Shown here: piece after piece, positions 36,753 to 46,404 of the stretch
Layout of the letters: every line of letters starts with the position of its first letter
Numbering within the stretch: the first letter of the stretch is position 1
Assembly: GCA_049487715.1 (NCBI GenBank)
Contig: CP150557.1
Span: forward strand, 372,001 to 436,000
Length of the DNA stretch: 64,000 bases
From: Pycnococcus provasolii
Taxonomy: Eukaryota > Chlorophyta > Pseudoscourfieldiophyceae > Pseudoscourfieldiales
Reading direction: 5' to 3'
The notes under the pieces: model-generated
Database searches by the model: none
What the model was told of the DNA's origin: nothing
Seen by the model: the letters and a program-made list of their open reading frames with translations, nothing else
Position numbers and translations under genes: made by a program

Positions 36753-39236
36753 TCAGTCAAACTCGACGCTAATCGAAGCCATCTTCACATCCGTAAGAGG
36801 TTTGTCATTCGAGTCTGTCTTAACCTGCTCGATCGCCTTCACCACGTCCATGCCCTTCGTGACTCTGCCGAACACGGTATGCTTGTTGTCTAGCCATGGC
36901 GTTGCGACGGTCGTCAGAAAAAATTGGCTGCCATTCGTGTTAGGACCCGCGTTTGCCATGCTGAGCGTTCCTGCACGATCGTGACGATGCTTCGGATGGA
37001 ACTCGTCGGCAAAGTCGGAACCCCAAACGCTCGTTCCTCCCGTACCGTCGCCCATGGGGTCGCCCGTCTGTATCATGAAACCACGAATGACGCGGTGGAA
37101 CGTCAGCGAGTCGTAGTATCCGTCGAGGCTGTGCCTGGTGAAGTTTTCGACCGTCTTCGGCGTCTCTGACGCGAAGAGCTCCACGCAGATGTCGCCGAGC
37201 GTGGTGTGGATCGTCACGCGCGTCGCGTGATTCGCCGCGCGCCTCGCCTCCGGCGTGTCCGCCACGCCAGCCGATGCGGCAGCCGCGGCAGCCTGATTGA
37301 GTAAAATTTCCTCCGCGGGAGGCTTCTCGTTGTACACGTCGCGAGCGGCGAAAGCCTCTTTCGCTGCTGTGGCGGAGTCGTCTCCGGCACCCGCATTCGG
37401 CGCGCGTCGCGTCAGCAGGTAGACGCGAACTTTGCCAAATGCGGTGGCTGCTATCATAGCCCGATTGTCATCGTCGTCGACATTGCTTCCAGACCCAACC
37501 ACGCTGTTCGCCTTGCCCTTTCGACTCGCTATCATTGCTCTCGTTGCAGCATCCCGTGCGCCGCTCGCGCTCGCCATTGCCGCGGACATGGCGCCCGAGC
37601 CTCGCGCCGTCGGGTCACCCGCAGCCAGATTCGAGCATATGGCAAAGCGCAGAAATCGCTCCGTACTTTCGTGCCTGCCAATCACAACGATTAACTGGTT
37701 CGTTAGCACGTTCACCACCTTGATCCCAAACACGCTGGGGTACAGCAGCAGATGCCCGGACGCGTCGAACGACACGCTCGGCTTTTCTCCCGCGACATCT
37801 CCTCGCAGCTGGTCTGTGAGGTCTCGCTCCGTCGCCAGGCGCTGTCCAAAGTCAAAGTCGTCGATTCCCATCTTGCGCCGCTCAGGCGGGCGGGCGCTGT
37901 CATCTCGCTGTAGGTCACCAATCGCGTCGAGTCCCTCGTCGTAGATGCGAATCACCTTGCACGTTCGGAAGCGAAACACGCGCAGCTTAAGGTCCGAGCC
38001 GTACACGGCGAAGTAAGGAGGCAGGCTTCCTCCGCGCGACAGTCTCGGCGCGATGGCGATGTTCCACACGGCGACGCGTGATCCCGTCTCCGCCACCTTC
38101 GCCATGCGCATCTGGAATAGGTGCGTGTCGACCTTGTGCTCGAACGCCAGGCCGTGCGACCCGCCCTGCTCAGGCCAGCCATACACGTCCTCAACGTCCG
38201 CGTCACTGTCGTGCATGCGCCGTAGATCCCTGAGAGCGTCTCCATTCATGTCGTCGTCATCATCGAGAGCGCGAATGCCGCCACCCGACGCCGAAGGCGT
38301 GTCGGCGGACCTCATCGACTGGTCGGACGGCAGCCTCAAAGGCTGCTGCCTCGCGCGCCGCGTCATGTTCCAAAGCTCCAGACCACCGTTGCTGTCTCCC
38401 GAAATTGCTATGCCACCTCCCGCTCCGTCGTCGTGGTAGGCTAGCGCGGTGACGGGAGCGTCGTGATTTGCGTTGACGATCCAGGTAGGCGTCGCAGCGC
38501 CGTCTCCGTGCCCGCGCTCGAACGGCGCGTACACACGTATGGTGGGTCCACCCGCGTCGCTTACGGCGAACCGCCTGACGGTGTCACGCGAGCCTCCCCC
38601 AAACAGCCAGCAAGCCCTGAGTGGCGCGGCGACGAGCTTCACCTGCCCAGCCATGTCGTACGTTCCTACGTCAAACACCTTGGCGGTGAGGTCCGTGGCG
38701 CCGACGGTGAGCACGAGGTCACCCTCCGTGGTTGCGCACAGGTCGGCAATCTTGCACATGTGCGCTCGGTAGTGCTTCGCTAGCTCGAGCATCGCGCCTG
38801 CGTTCGCGTCGCCAGCGCCGTCACCGGTGGAAGTGGTTCGACTCCAGAACTTGACGTGTCCGTCGACGGATGCCGTGACGACAAAGTCCGCGAACGGGCT
38901 GTACGCGACGTGGCTGACAACGTCTCTGTGCATGTACGACCTTGCGTAGAACGGCGCAGATGGCAGGTTATTGACGAATGCCTCCAGTTCGTCCGGCGAC
39001 ATGATTTTTGCTTTTTTTCTCTTGAGAGCTTCCTGACGGGCGACTGCTGCATCATTTTTTGCCGAGGTCGTAAGCCGGTCAGAAGAAGGCGCAGATGGCC
39101 CGACGTCGTCGTCCGAGCCTGAGCCTGCGTCATTCTGATTTGCATCCTCCCCAAGCTGAGCAGCTGACGGAGGAATCGCAGGACCGACATCGTCATCGGA
39201 GGAGGCGTCGTCAAGCGGGCGCTTGCGGGACGACAT
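36753..39236 (-). CDS. PPWD1: PPWD1-type protein: WD40 repeats plus cyclophilin domain
   Basis: An 827-residue nuclear peptidyl-prolyl isomerase of the spliceosome-associated PPWD1/CYP71 family. The start MSSRKRPLDDASSDDDVGPA is basic then acidic, as in homologues. The WD40 half begins ARSYMHRDVVSHVAYSPFAD and contains FVVTASVDGHVKFWSR, VTALAYHDDG and ISGDSNGGLELWNM. The cyclophilin half (last 165 residues) has FHRVIRGFMIQTGDP with the catalytic Arg, GSQFFLTTVATPWLDNKHTV with the ligand-binding Trp, and AGTLSMANAGPNTNG. All catalytic residues are present. A Ser/Asp-rich insert with short low-complexity runs lies between repeats. Length exceeds human PPWD1 (646) mainly because of inserts. Plant CYP71 also links to chromatin. 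Confidence 0.94.
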   Translation of the reverse strand: MSSRKRPLDDASSDDDVGPAIPPSAAQLGEDANQNDAGSGSDDDVGPSAPSSDRLTTSAKNDAAVARQEALKRKKAKIMSPDELEAFVNNLPSAPFYARSYMHRDVVSHVAYSPFADFVVTASVDGHVKFWSRTTSTGDGAGDANAGAMLELAKHYRAHMCKIADLCATTEGDLVLTVGATDLTAKVFDVGTYDMAGQVKLVAAPLRACWLFGGGSRDTVRRFAVSDAGGPTIRVYAPFERGHGDGAATPTWIVNANHDAPVTALAYHDDGAGGGIAISGDSNGGLELWNMTRRARQQPLRLPSDQSMRSADTPSASGGGIRALDDDDDMNGDALRDLRRMHDSDADVEDVYGWPEQGGSHGLAFEHKVDTHLFQMRMAKVAETGSRVAVWNIAIAPRLSRGGSLPPYFAVYGSDLKLRVFRFRTCKVIRIYDEGLDAIGDLQRDDSARPPERRKMGIDDFDFGQRLATERDLTDQLRGDVAGEKPSVSFDASGHLLLYPSVFGIKVVNVLTNQLIVVIGRHESTERFLRFAICSNLAAGDPTARGSGAMSAAMASASGARDAATRAMIASRKGKANSVVGSGSNVDDDDNRAMIAATAFGKVRVYLLTRRAPNAGAGDDSATAAKEAFAARDVYNEKPPAEEILLNQAAAAAASAGVADTPEARRAANHATRVTIHTTLGDICVELFASETPKTVENFTRHSLDGYYDSLTFHRVIRGFMIQTGDPMGDGTGGTSVWGSDFADEFHPKHRHDRAGTLSMANAGPNTNGSQFFLTTVATPWLDNKHTVFGRVTKGMDVVKAIEQVKTDSNDKPLTDVKMASISVEFD

Positions 39237-39398
39237 CACCTTCTTAGACTATCGTAGTACTACGAAACAAAAGAAACAGACGTCCGGATAGGCAGCTGAG
39301 GCTCGGCAAGAGCTATTACTAAAGTAGTTATATTTATGTTGGGAATGGCGGCGGCGATTACCACTACAGGTACAAGGGGGAAGGAAGGAGGGAGGGAT

Positions 39399-39466
39399 TA
39401 GGGCTAGGGTTACCCAAGAGCAAAGCTTGAGGGGGGAGGAGGTGATTAGGGTTAGGGTTAGGGTTA
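39399..39466. repeat. Paired telomere-type tracts in a divergent promoter
   Basis: A short TTAGGGCTAGGGTTACCC string (39399-39416) and a three-unit TTAGGG tract ending GGGTTACC (39446-39466). They lie in the 286-bp space between the divergent PPWD1 and integrase-repeat genes, 163 and 58 bp from the two start codons. Confidence 0.85.
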
Positions 39467-39522
39467 CCACACCTCGGGTGATCTTGCTTGGCTGATGATG
39501 GCTCCGTGGTGATGAACACGAT

Positions 39523-41868
39523 ATGATGGCCGCGGCTTTGATGCAACAAACAACTATAGGTAGTACTATGGAGTCGTCGTTATTACCTGTGGTGAAACCA
39601 CGTGGGAGATCTCGTGCAAGAAAGCAAAACTCATCTCGAATTTCACGCGTGTTTCAACGTGCCTTTGAAGTTCAACTTCGAGGGCTTAGTAAGGGCAAGT
39701 CTCTTATTCGTACCTTTAGGGAGGAAGAAGATGACGGTCATCAGGAGGTGGTGGTGGAGATGGCGGTGGAGGAGGAAGAGCCTGAGCTATCTAGTTTAAG
39801 TCTGGGACAGCAGGCCATGAAAGAAGCGTTCGAACAAGCGAAGAGAAAACGTGACCCTGATGAAACTTCATGCGACAGCTTAACGCACGCCGGCGTCAGG
39901 GTTGCCAAGAAAACGCGCGGGGCGTTTCGCAGCTTCGAGGACGCGCGCGCGTACATGCGCACGCTCGGCCTGAAGAGCGAGAAGGAGTGGAGGGAGTGGA
40001 GGAAGTCAGGCGCGCGTCCGCACGACATTCCGAGCCGTCCTGATAAGACGTACGCGTCATCTGGCTGGACGTCGTACGGCGACTTTCTCGGATACGCGGA
40101 GGGTCCGGGTTCGCGCGGCTCGTTTCGCACGTTCCAGGATGCGCGCACGTACGTGCGCACACTCGGTCTGAAGAGTTATAGGGAGTGGGAGGCGTGGAGC
40201 AAGTCAGGCGCGCGACCGCACGACATTCCGAGCCGTCCTGATACGACGTACGCGTCATCTGGCTGGACATTGTTGGGTGACTTCCTTGGATACGCGGAGG
40301 GCCAAGGTGCGCGCGGCTCGTTTCGCGCGTTCGAGGATGCGCGCACGTACGTGCGTACGCTCGGTCTAAAGAGCCAGAAGGAGTGGAGGGAGTGGAGGAA
40401 GTCAGGTGCGCGACCGCACGACATTCCGAGCAGTCCTGATAAGACGTACGCGTCATCGGGCTGGATCTCGTACCCCGATTTCCTCGGATACGCGGAGGGC
40501 CAGGGTGCGCGCGGCTCGTTTCGCGCGTTCGAGGATGCGCGAGCGTACGTGCGCACGCTCGGTCTGAAGAGCCAGAAGGAGTGGGAGGCGTGGAGTAAGT
40601 CAGACAAGCGCCCGCACGACATTCCGAGCGCTCCTAATAGGACGTACGCGTCATCTGGCTGGACGTCGTACCCCGACTTCCTCGGATACGCGGAGGGCCA
40701 AGGTGCGCGCGGCTCGTTTCGTTCTTTCGAGGATGCGCGCGCGTACATGCGCACGCTCGGCTTGAAGAGCGAGAAGGAGTGGAGGGAGTGGAGGAAGTCA
40801 GGCGCGCGACCGCACGACATTCCGAGCAACCCTGATAAGACGTACGAGTCATCTGGCTGGACAGCGTTGGGTGACTTCCTCGGATACGCGGACGGCAAGG
40901 TGGCTGGCTCGTTTCGCAGCTTCGAGGATGCGCGCACGTACGCGCGCACGCTCGGTCTAAAGAGCAAGGAGGAGTGGGAGGCGTGGAGCTCGTCAGATGC
41001 GCGTCCGCACGACATTCCGAGCGCTCCTAATGTGACGTACAAGTCATCGGGCTGGACATTGTACGGCGACTTCCTCGGGTATGCGGTAGGCAATGTGGCT
41101 GGCTCGTTTCGCAGCTTCGCGGATGCGCGCACGTACGCGCGCACGCTTGGTCTGAAGAGCCAAAAGGAGTGGGAGGCGTGGAGCAAGTCAGGCGCGCGTC
41201 CGCACAACATGCCGAGCAATCCTCAAAGGACGTACGCGTCATCAGGCTGGACGTCTTGGGGCGACTTCCTCGGATACGCGGAGGGCCAATGTGCGCGCGG
41301 CTCGTTTCGTTCTTTCGAGGATGCGCGTGTGCACGCGTGCACGCTCGGTCTGAAGAGCCAGAAGGAGTGGGAGGCGTGGAGTAAGTCAGGCAAGCGCCCG
41401 CACGACATTCCGAGCGCTCCTAATAGGACGTACGCGTCATCTGGCTGGACGTCGTACCCCGACTTCCTCGGATACGCGGAGGGCCAATGTGCGCGCGGCT
41501 CGTTTCGTTCTTTCGAGGATGCGCGTGTGCACGCGCGCACGCTTGGTCTGAAGAGCCAGAAGGAGTGGCGTGCGTGGAGTTCGTCAGGCGCGCGACCGCA
41601 CGACATTCCGAGCAACCCTGATAAGACATACAAGTCATCGGGCTGGCTGTCGTACGGCGACTTCCTCGGCTTCGCGGACGGCAAGGTGGCTGGCTCGTTT
41701 CGCAGCTTCGCGGATGCGCGCGCGTACGTGCGCACGCTTGGTCTGAAGAGCCAAAAGGAGTGGGAGGCGTGGAGTTCGTCAGGCGCGCGACCTCACGACA
41801 TTCCGAGCAATCCTAATGTGACGTACAAGTCATCGGGCTGGACATCGTTCGGCGACTTCCTCGGGTAG
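39523..41868 (+). CDS. Protein with ten phage-integrase-type repeat units
   Basis: A 781-residue protein starting MMAAALMQQTTIGS. The first 132 residues are basic then acidic, with no clear domain and no clear transit peptide; KPRGRSRARKQNSSR could serve as a nuclear signal. Residues 133-781 are ten near-identical 65-66-residue units. Each begins GSFRSFEDARAYVRTLGLKS, continues KEWEAWSKSGARPHDIPS and ends YASSGWTSYGDFLGYAEG. The W-x2-W, RP-hydrophobic-IPS and GW-x2-(W/Y/L)-x-DFLG pattern fits the phage-integrase repeat unit (Pfam INT_rpt), known from bacterial phage integrases and found in algae and some large viruses. No tyrosine-recombinase catalytic domain is present. Units carry alternating WREWRKS and WEAWSKS types early on. 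Its function is unknown; nucleic-acid binding is a guess. Confidence 0.85.
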   Translation: MMAAALMQQTTIGSTMESSLLPVVKPRGRSRARKQNSSRISRVFQRAFEVQLRGLSKGKSLIRTFREEEDDGHQEVVVEMAVEEEEPELSSLSLGQQAMKEAFEQAKRKRDPDETSCDSLTHAGVRVAKKTRGAFRSFEDARAYMRTLGLKSEKEWREWRKSGARPHDIPSRPDKTYASSGWTSYGDFLGYAEGPGSRGSFRTFQDARTYVRTLGLKSYREWEAWSKSGARPHDIPSRPDTTYASSGWTLLGDFLGYAEGQGARGSFRAFEDARTYVRTLGLKSQKEWREWRKSGARPHDIPSSPDKTYASSGWISYPDFLGYAEGQGARGSFRAFEDARAYVRTLGLKSQKEWEAWSKSDKRPHDIPSAPNRTYASSGWTSYPDFLGYAEGQGARGSFRSFEDARAYMRTLGLKSEKEWREWRKSGARPHDIPSNPDKTYESSGWTALGDFLGYADGKVAGSFRSFEDARTYARTLGLKSKEEWEAWSSSDARPHDIPSAPNVTYKSSGWTLYGDFLGYAVGNVAGSFRSFADARTYARTLGLKSQKEWEAWSKSGARPHNMPSNPQRTYASSGWTSWGDFLGYAEGQCARGSFRSFEDARVHACTLGLKSQKEWEAWSKSGKRPHDIPSAPNRTYASSGWTSYPDFLGYAEGQCARGSFRSFEDARVHARTLGLKSQKEWRAWSSSGARPHDIPSNPDKTYKSSGWLSYGDFLGFADGKVAGSFRSFADARAYVRTLGLKSQKEWEAWSSSGARPHDIPSNPNVTYKSSGWTSFGDFLG
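39919..41868 (+). repeat. Ten in-frame tandem DNA repeats of 195-198 bp
   Basis: Unit starts are 39919, 40117, 40315, 40513, 40711, 40906, 41101, 41299, 41497 and 41692, the last unit running to the stop. Units of 195 bp (5, 6 and 9) end in a shorter GKVA- or GNVA-type linker; the others are 198 bp. Nucleotide identity between units is high, including synonymous positions, so the array is young or is being homogenised. Confidence 0.92.
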
Positions 41869-42435
41869 TACTACGACGTGGACAAGCAGGCTCGGAAATC
41901 GGAATACAAACGTGTCGACGTTACGCACTTGTAAGACTCGCTTTCAGTAAAGTTATTCGTTATTTACATAGTCTACCTTGTACCACAAGCCAGCCAGCCT
42001 TGTGCCCCCTCCTTGTGCTCCCTCAGGTGAAGGTGGGTCTGCAACAACTGAGGTACAGTGGTAAGGTTAAGGTAGTTCGTACTGTACTGTACAGTAGTTT
42101 GCATCACCGTTGGACTTGTGACATCCTGTACATCAATAATACATAGGAAGGCCTAATGGACTTATAAAAGAGATGAGGGGATGATATGATTAGGGTTAGG
42201 GTTACCAAATACAGTACAGAAGGGGATCTGTGAAGTTCGGGTTGGGAAGAACGTGATATTGCGTTATTGCGACAGGTGATGATATTTTCAAATCCAACTT
42301 TTCTGATTTCTCTCCCCGGGGGCAGTTGGAAGGAATCACGTGCGGAGGAAAGTTTCGGGGCACCCCACTCCCGGGGGCGGGGGTAACCTTAAGCTCATTT
42401 TTCAAACCACTTTATTTTTTTTCATTTCAAAAACG
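41869..42435. other. Intergenic region with a candidate TATA element (42163-42169)
   Basis: No gene seen. TATAAAA at 42163-42169 lies 267 bp upstream of the LRR gene start, with GTACTGTACTGTACAG stutters before it (42079-42096) and a telomere-type tract after it. A GGGGGC-rich stretch lies at 42316-42384. Confidence 0.5.
42190..42205. repeat. Short telomere-type tract (TTAGGG)2 ending in GTTACC
   Basis: TTAGGGTTAGGGTTACC, about 230 bp upstream of the LRR protein start codon and about 20 bp after the candidate TATA element. It shares the GGGTTACC end with the tract at 39466. Confidence 0.8.
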
Positions 42436-44595
42436 ATGCGTGCGTTCTTCGGTAATGCTTTAAGTTCATCTAATAGCACATCTGCGTCGTCATTTGCGTC
42501 GGCGGCCGCTACAGGTGGTGACCGTGCAGCTCCTTCCACCTTTGACATGGCAGACTCGTCTTTTGTCGTGTCCTCACCCGCGTGGAAAGCTGTCACACGT
42601 GCTGTTGCTAGCATAAGCACGCCGTCGGACGCATCTCAAAATCTTGCACAACTTTCACTCGCAGCAGCGGCCCTCGAGGATGCTGGAGCACTCGTGCTGT
42701 GCCAGGCGCTCAAAGCGAGAGAAAGCACAAGCCTGACCTTATTGGACCTGAGCAACAACGGACTGTCATATCACGCGGCGCTCGCCATCAAGGACGTGCT
42801 CAAAGCGCCCAGCTGCAAGCACGTCAAAACGCTCGTGCTGTCGGACAACCCGCTCATGTGCGCGGGCACGTCTGAGCTGGCGACGATGCTAGCACCCGCG
42901 GGGTCGGTCACGCACCTCGAGGCGAGCAGGTGCGGAATCGCAGACGTGGGCGCAGCCGCGCTTGCAGCCGCGCTGGCCGTCGGCGACGGAGTCAGTGTGC
43001 TCGAGCTCGACGGCAACGGCGCCGTAACGCCGGCAGGTTTCGTGCCCCTCGTAGCCGCGGCAGCAAGCTTAAGCTCGCTGCGAACGTTGCACGTTGCAGG
43101 GTGCTGCAAGGACGCAATGGAGGCTGGAAACGCTCTCGGAGGAGCACTCGACGCGGGCATGGTTAACCTCACCAGCCTAAGGTACGGCGGCGGAGGCATC
43201 GCCGCAGTTCTGCGGGGCGCCGTACAGCACACGAGCCTGCTAAGACTTGACCTTTCCGACGCGAAACGCCTTTCACCCGTCGAGCTTCACGAAGCGTCCA
43301 ACCTCCTGCGCGTATGCCGAACTGACCTGCAAAGCTTTCAAGCTAACGTTGGCAACGACGACGATCTTGCGCCGTTGGTGCAGGCTGTGCGGCTGCGTCC
43401 GATGCTCGAGGAGGTGGATCTTGGACCCGGAATCAGCCATGCGCAAAGTTCAGCTGTCGCGCGCGCTCTTGCTGTGAACCGGTACGTGAGAGACGTGGCA
43501 AATGCTGGCGGTGACGCGGTGCCGCTTCCACAGCAGCGCGCCATCTCTAGAGCTGTGGCCGCGCCGAAGGCGGTGGATATGAATGAACAGCCGCTTGCCA
43601 ATCAGCCACAGAGGGAGAAGCATGCTCTGCAGCAGCACCAGACACGCGGTAGAGAACGGAAGGACATTCCAATACTTGCACCCGCACCCGCACCCGCGAA
43701 ACCTTCGCCTGCACCACGTGGGACGCCATCTGCCACGGCGGCACGCGCAAGGTCGCGAGAGCGCGGCACGACACCGGCATTTGGGACAACAGGTGCAGCG
43801 CGGCAGCCCTCGAGACCGCCATCCGCCTCTGCGAAAGCACATGCGGCGGCACCGGCACCGGCACCGGCACCGGCATCTCGTGCACCACCAGCCACGTACC
43901 TTTCCGCACATCCAGCTCAGGCACGCCAGCCGCGACATGGCTATGGTGCAAACCCGCGCACACCGACGGCTTCGCGTGCGGCGTTCTCGTCGTCGGCACC
44001 TGGGCGGATGGGAAGTCCCCCCTCACCACCAAAATATTCCCAATCTCGCGATGACGAGAATATTGGTTCGCCATCCTCGCCAATTGCCGACCCGAGTGCA
44101 CTTGCGCAGCGCATTTTAACGCAGGTGGAGGCTCGCTTGAGCCGTCGCACGCGAGAGAGCGAAGCTCGCGTTTCGGCACAAATCGACCAGGCGAGTACGA
44201 CGGTAGCATCCAACGCATCGAAGGCTCTTGCGAGCCTCGAACAGCGTGTGGCGATGCTAAGCGAACGCGTTGCCGCGGCGGACGGTAAGGCTGGCGAGGC
44301 ATCGGCGGCATCGGCCGTGGCAACCGAGGCGGCAAGCGCGAGTGCGAAGACGATGCGATCAAGAGGCGCGGCGCTCATGGATCGAATCGGGAGACTTGAG
44401 CATGACGCGGCGTCGGCAGAGGAGGTAGCGCTTCTTCGCGAGGAAATGAATGAGATGCGCGTCACGCAGCGGCGGCTAGACAGCCGCGTCGCCATGCTTG
44501 CGGAAGTGGTGGAGAAGGAGGAAGCGACGAATCGTCGATTCCTTGAGGCTCTCCTCAAAACGCAAGGGGCTTCGTCGGGCGAAGCTGCTTCGTGA
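42436..44595 (+). CDS. LRR (RNase-inhibitor-type) protein with Pro/Ala linker and C-terminal coiled coil
   Basis: A 719-residue protein starting MRAFFGNALSSSNSTSASSF; this ATG is the first in frame. Residues about 70-370 are leucine-rich repeats of the ribonuclease-inhibitor/NLRC type (LTLLDLSNNGLSYHAALAIK, VKTLVLSDNPLMCAGTSELA, VTHLEASRCGIADVGAAALA, VSVLELDGNGAVTPAG). Residues 380-560 are Pro/Ala/Arg-rich and disordered, with a PAPAPAPA run encoded by a GCACCG stutter. Residues about 580-710 are predicted coiled coil (LEQRVAMLSERVAAADGKAG, LREEMNEMRVTQRRLDSRVA). There is no kinase, NB-ARC or membrane segment. It looks like a scaffold protein; algal relatives often occur near cilia or basal bodies, but that is not shown here. 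It is convergent with the EcsC-family gene. Confidence 0.85.
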   Translation: MRAFFGNALSSSNSTSASSFASAAATGGDRAAPSTFDMADSSFVVSSPAWKAVTRAVASISTPSDASQNLAQLSLAAAALEDAGALVLCQALKARESTSLTLLDLSNNGLSYHAALAIKDVLKAPSCKHVKTLVLSDNPLMCAGTSELATMLAPAGSVTHLEASRCGIADVGAAALAAALAVGDGVSVLELDGNGAVTPAGFVPLVAAAASLSSLRTLHVAGCCKDAMEAGNALGGALDAGMVNLTSLRYGGGGIAAVLRGAVQHTSLLRLDLSDAKRLSPVELHEASNLLRVCRTDLQSFQANVGNDDDLAPLVQAVRLRPMLEEVDLGPGISHAQSSAVARALAVNRYVRDVANAGGDAVPLPQQRAISRAVAAPKAVDMNEQPLANQPQREKHALQQHQTRGRERKDIPILAPAPAPAKPSPAPRGTPSATAARARSRERGTTPAFGTTGAARQPSRPPSASAKAHAAAPAPAPAPASRAPPATYLSAHPAQARQPRHGYGANPRTPTASRAAFSSSAPGRMGSPPSPPKYSQSRDDENIGSPSSPIADPSALAQRILTQVEARLSRRTRESEARVSAQIDQASTTVASNASKALASLEQRVAMLSERVAAADGKAGEASAASAVATEAASASAKTMRSRGAALMDRIGRLEHDAASAEEVALLREEMNEMRVTQRRLDSRVAMLAEVVEKEEATNRRFLEALLKTQGASSGEAAS

Positions 44596-44691
44596 GATCG
44601 TCCGCTTATGTAACACTCCGCTCATTTCTAACAGCAATTGTTTATATCAAAATTATTTATTCATTACACAGCTCATACACACATCGTTGTT

Positions 44692-46225
44692 TCAAGAAGA
44701 GGATGCCTTGGGATTTGCGTTGCTCTCTTCTTGCTCCTTCTTGATTGCTGACGCAGCCGCCTGCGGAAAGGCCGGTGCCGCAGCCCAGCCATCGAGGGTC
44801 GCGTCAACACCCTTGCCCATTTTATCAAAAGCGCTCCCAACGGCGGAGCCCCATCCCTCGAACAAGGTTTTCACCTTTGCGGATTCCGTTTTGGCCCATG
44901 CGGCTGCGGCGGCACGCGCTTGCTCCACCTGCTCAGCAACGGCGGTGCCAGGTGCGGCATCTCCGCTTGGGGGGAAAAAGCGGGCAAGAGCACGGTGTCC
45001 GGCTGTCGCGGTAAATGCCGAGTCGATGGCACCTCCAACGACGCCTCCAAGTAAAGGGAGTGCAGCGGCGGTGGCGAAAGCTCCCGTGCGCGCAGCGCTA
45101 CTTGCCGCCACACGCGCGGCGGTTACGCGAGCCGCTCTGCCAACAACGCCTTTGATTGCCTCCACCGTAAATGCTCTCGGCAATGCGATGGCTGCACGCA
45201 TGGCGGCGTATTCGCCAAGATTCTTTGCATCCGGCGCGCGAGCGGACACGTCGGCAAGCACACCATCGTCGTGCTGCTTTGCGCCCTCCTCCTCCTCAAT
45301 AACCTCTGAGCCGAAGGCGCATGCCATAATCTCCGCAGCCACGCGCGGGGATAGTGGGTCCTCTCCAGCCAAGACTGCTATGGAAGCCGCGAGCCGCAGC
45401 GCGAGTATAAGACTGGCGGCAAGGCCAGCGGGCATCGTGACTGGAAGTGCCAGAATGCCACCAACACCTGACGCAAAACCCGAGCCGAACGTGCCAGCCG
45501 CTTGCCATGCGAGCATCTCTTCCGCCTTGGCACGCTGAGTGACGTTTTCTCCTTGAGCTCTATAGCGCGTCGCGAGCGCACGCGCCGAGTCGAACAAATT
45601 TGTTCCGCCACCTTCAATAGCCAGCTTCATGAGGCGATACAGGCTGGATACCGCGGGCTGGTCACTGTCCTTCAGTGACTTCCAGAAAGCGACTTTCGCA
45701 TGCGCAGATCGCACGGCCGCCTGTGCGTGCGATACGGATTCGGACGTCGTCGCATCCTGCCGTCTCAGTCTTTCGACGGTATCCAAGCATGCGGTAAGGT
45801 CACCAGCAAAGTCGACACCGCCATTTGTCGGATCGTCCACTGGCACCGCTGCAGCACCGAGCGATATGACTATTTTATTTATCGTAGTGTGTTAGAAGGT
45901 TAGTGACTGTCGTTAATCCGTCACGGATGGCTAGAGGTATGAACTTACGCATTCGACCGACATCGAGCAGTGCATCCACCTCCGACGAGTCCAACGACGC
46001 TTTCACCGACTCTGCCACCTCGTCGCTTTGATTCGTCGTAGCGGCCTCACTGTCCTCACCGTCAGCGGCCTCACCGTTACCTGCGTCCTCATCACCAACA
46101 GGTGGAGCGGCCGAAACGGAGGCCGAGTCTCGCGCCTTGGAGGAGGAGCCGGAGTCGTCATCTGCGACGATATCCTCGCCGAGACGCCAGTCGAGCGAGA
46201 CCGCTGGAGCTTCCGCCGACGACAT
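44692..46225 (-). CDS. EcsC-family protein, two exons
   Basis: I read join(45949..46225, 44692..45848) on the minus strand, 477 residues. Exon 1 starts MSSAEAPAVSLDWRLGEDIV and is acidic and disordered, ending DSSEVDALLDVGRM. The 100-bp intron has donor C|GTAAGT and acceptor GCTGCAG, and exon 2 resumes in frame with VPVDDPTNGGVDFAGD. The C-terminal 300 residues match the EcsC family: GTNLFDSARALATRYRAQGE, GFASGVGGILALPVTMPAGL, ILALRLAASIAVLAG and PLLGGVVGGAIDSAFTATAG. Two long glycine/alanine-rich hydrophobic stretches suggest membrane association. Bacterial EcsC is linked to the EcsAB peptide transporter, but the biochemical role of eukaryotic homologues is not known. Without the intron the exon 2 frame has no ATG before a conserved region. 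Confidence 0.85.
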
Positions 46226-46298
46226 ACTTTCTTCTTCACCTCGTGCACGCGTGATGGAGAGTGCTGGCAACGCCGAGAATCCAAAGGTCGGACCCGAT

Positions 46299-46335
46299 GG
46301 GGGGGGGGGGGGGGGGGAGTTAGGGTTAGGGTTAG
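46299..46335. repeat. 19-base G run joined to a telomere-type tract
   Basis: Nineteen consecutive G (46299-46317) run directly into AGTTAGGGTTAGGGTTAGCC. The block begins 74 bp upstream of the EcsC-family start codon; on that gene's strand it is a C run followed, toward the gene, by coding-side DNA. It is a candidate G-quadruplex on the plus strand. Confidence 0.85.
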
Positions 46336-46404
46336 CCTCCTGAGTTTTACGATAGTTACAGTAAGTACTACTCAATTATCCATATCTTAAGTTAGCTCAG
46401 AGCA

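Noticed and set aside
40176-41219. Long minus-strand frame across the integrase-type repeats
   Set aside because: Its periodic peptide is the reverse reading of the plus-strand repeat, and the plus-strand units carry the conserved W and DFLG pattern.
39919-41868. CRISPR array or satellite interpretation of the 195-198 bp periodicity
   Set aside because: There are no spacers; the units are in frame and encode a known repeat domain.
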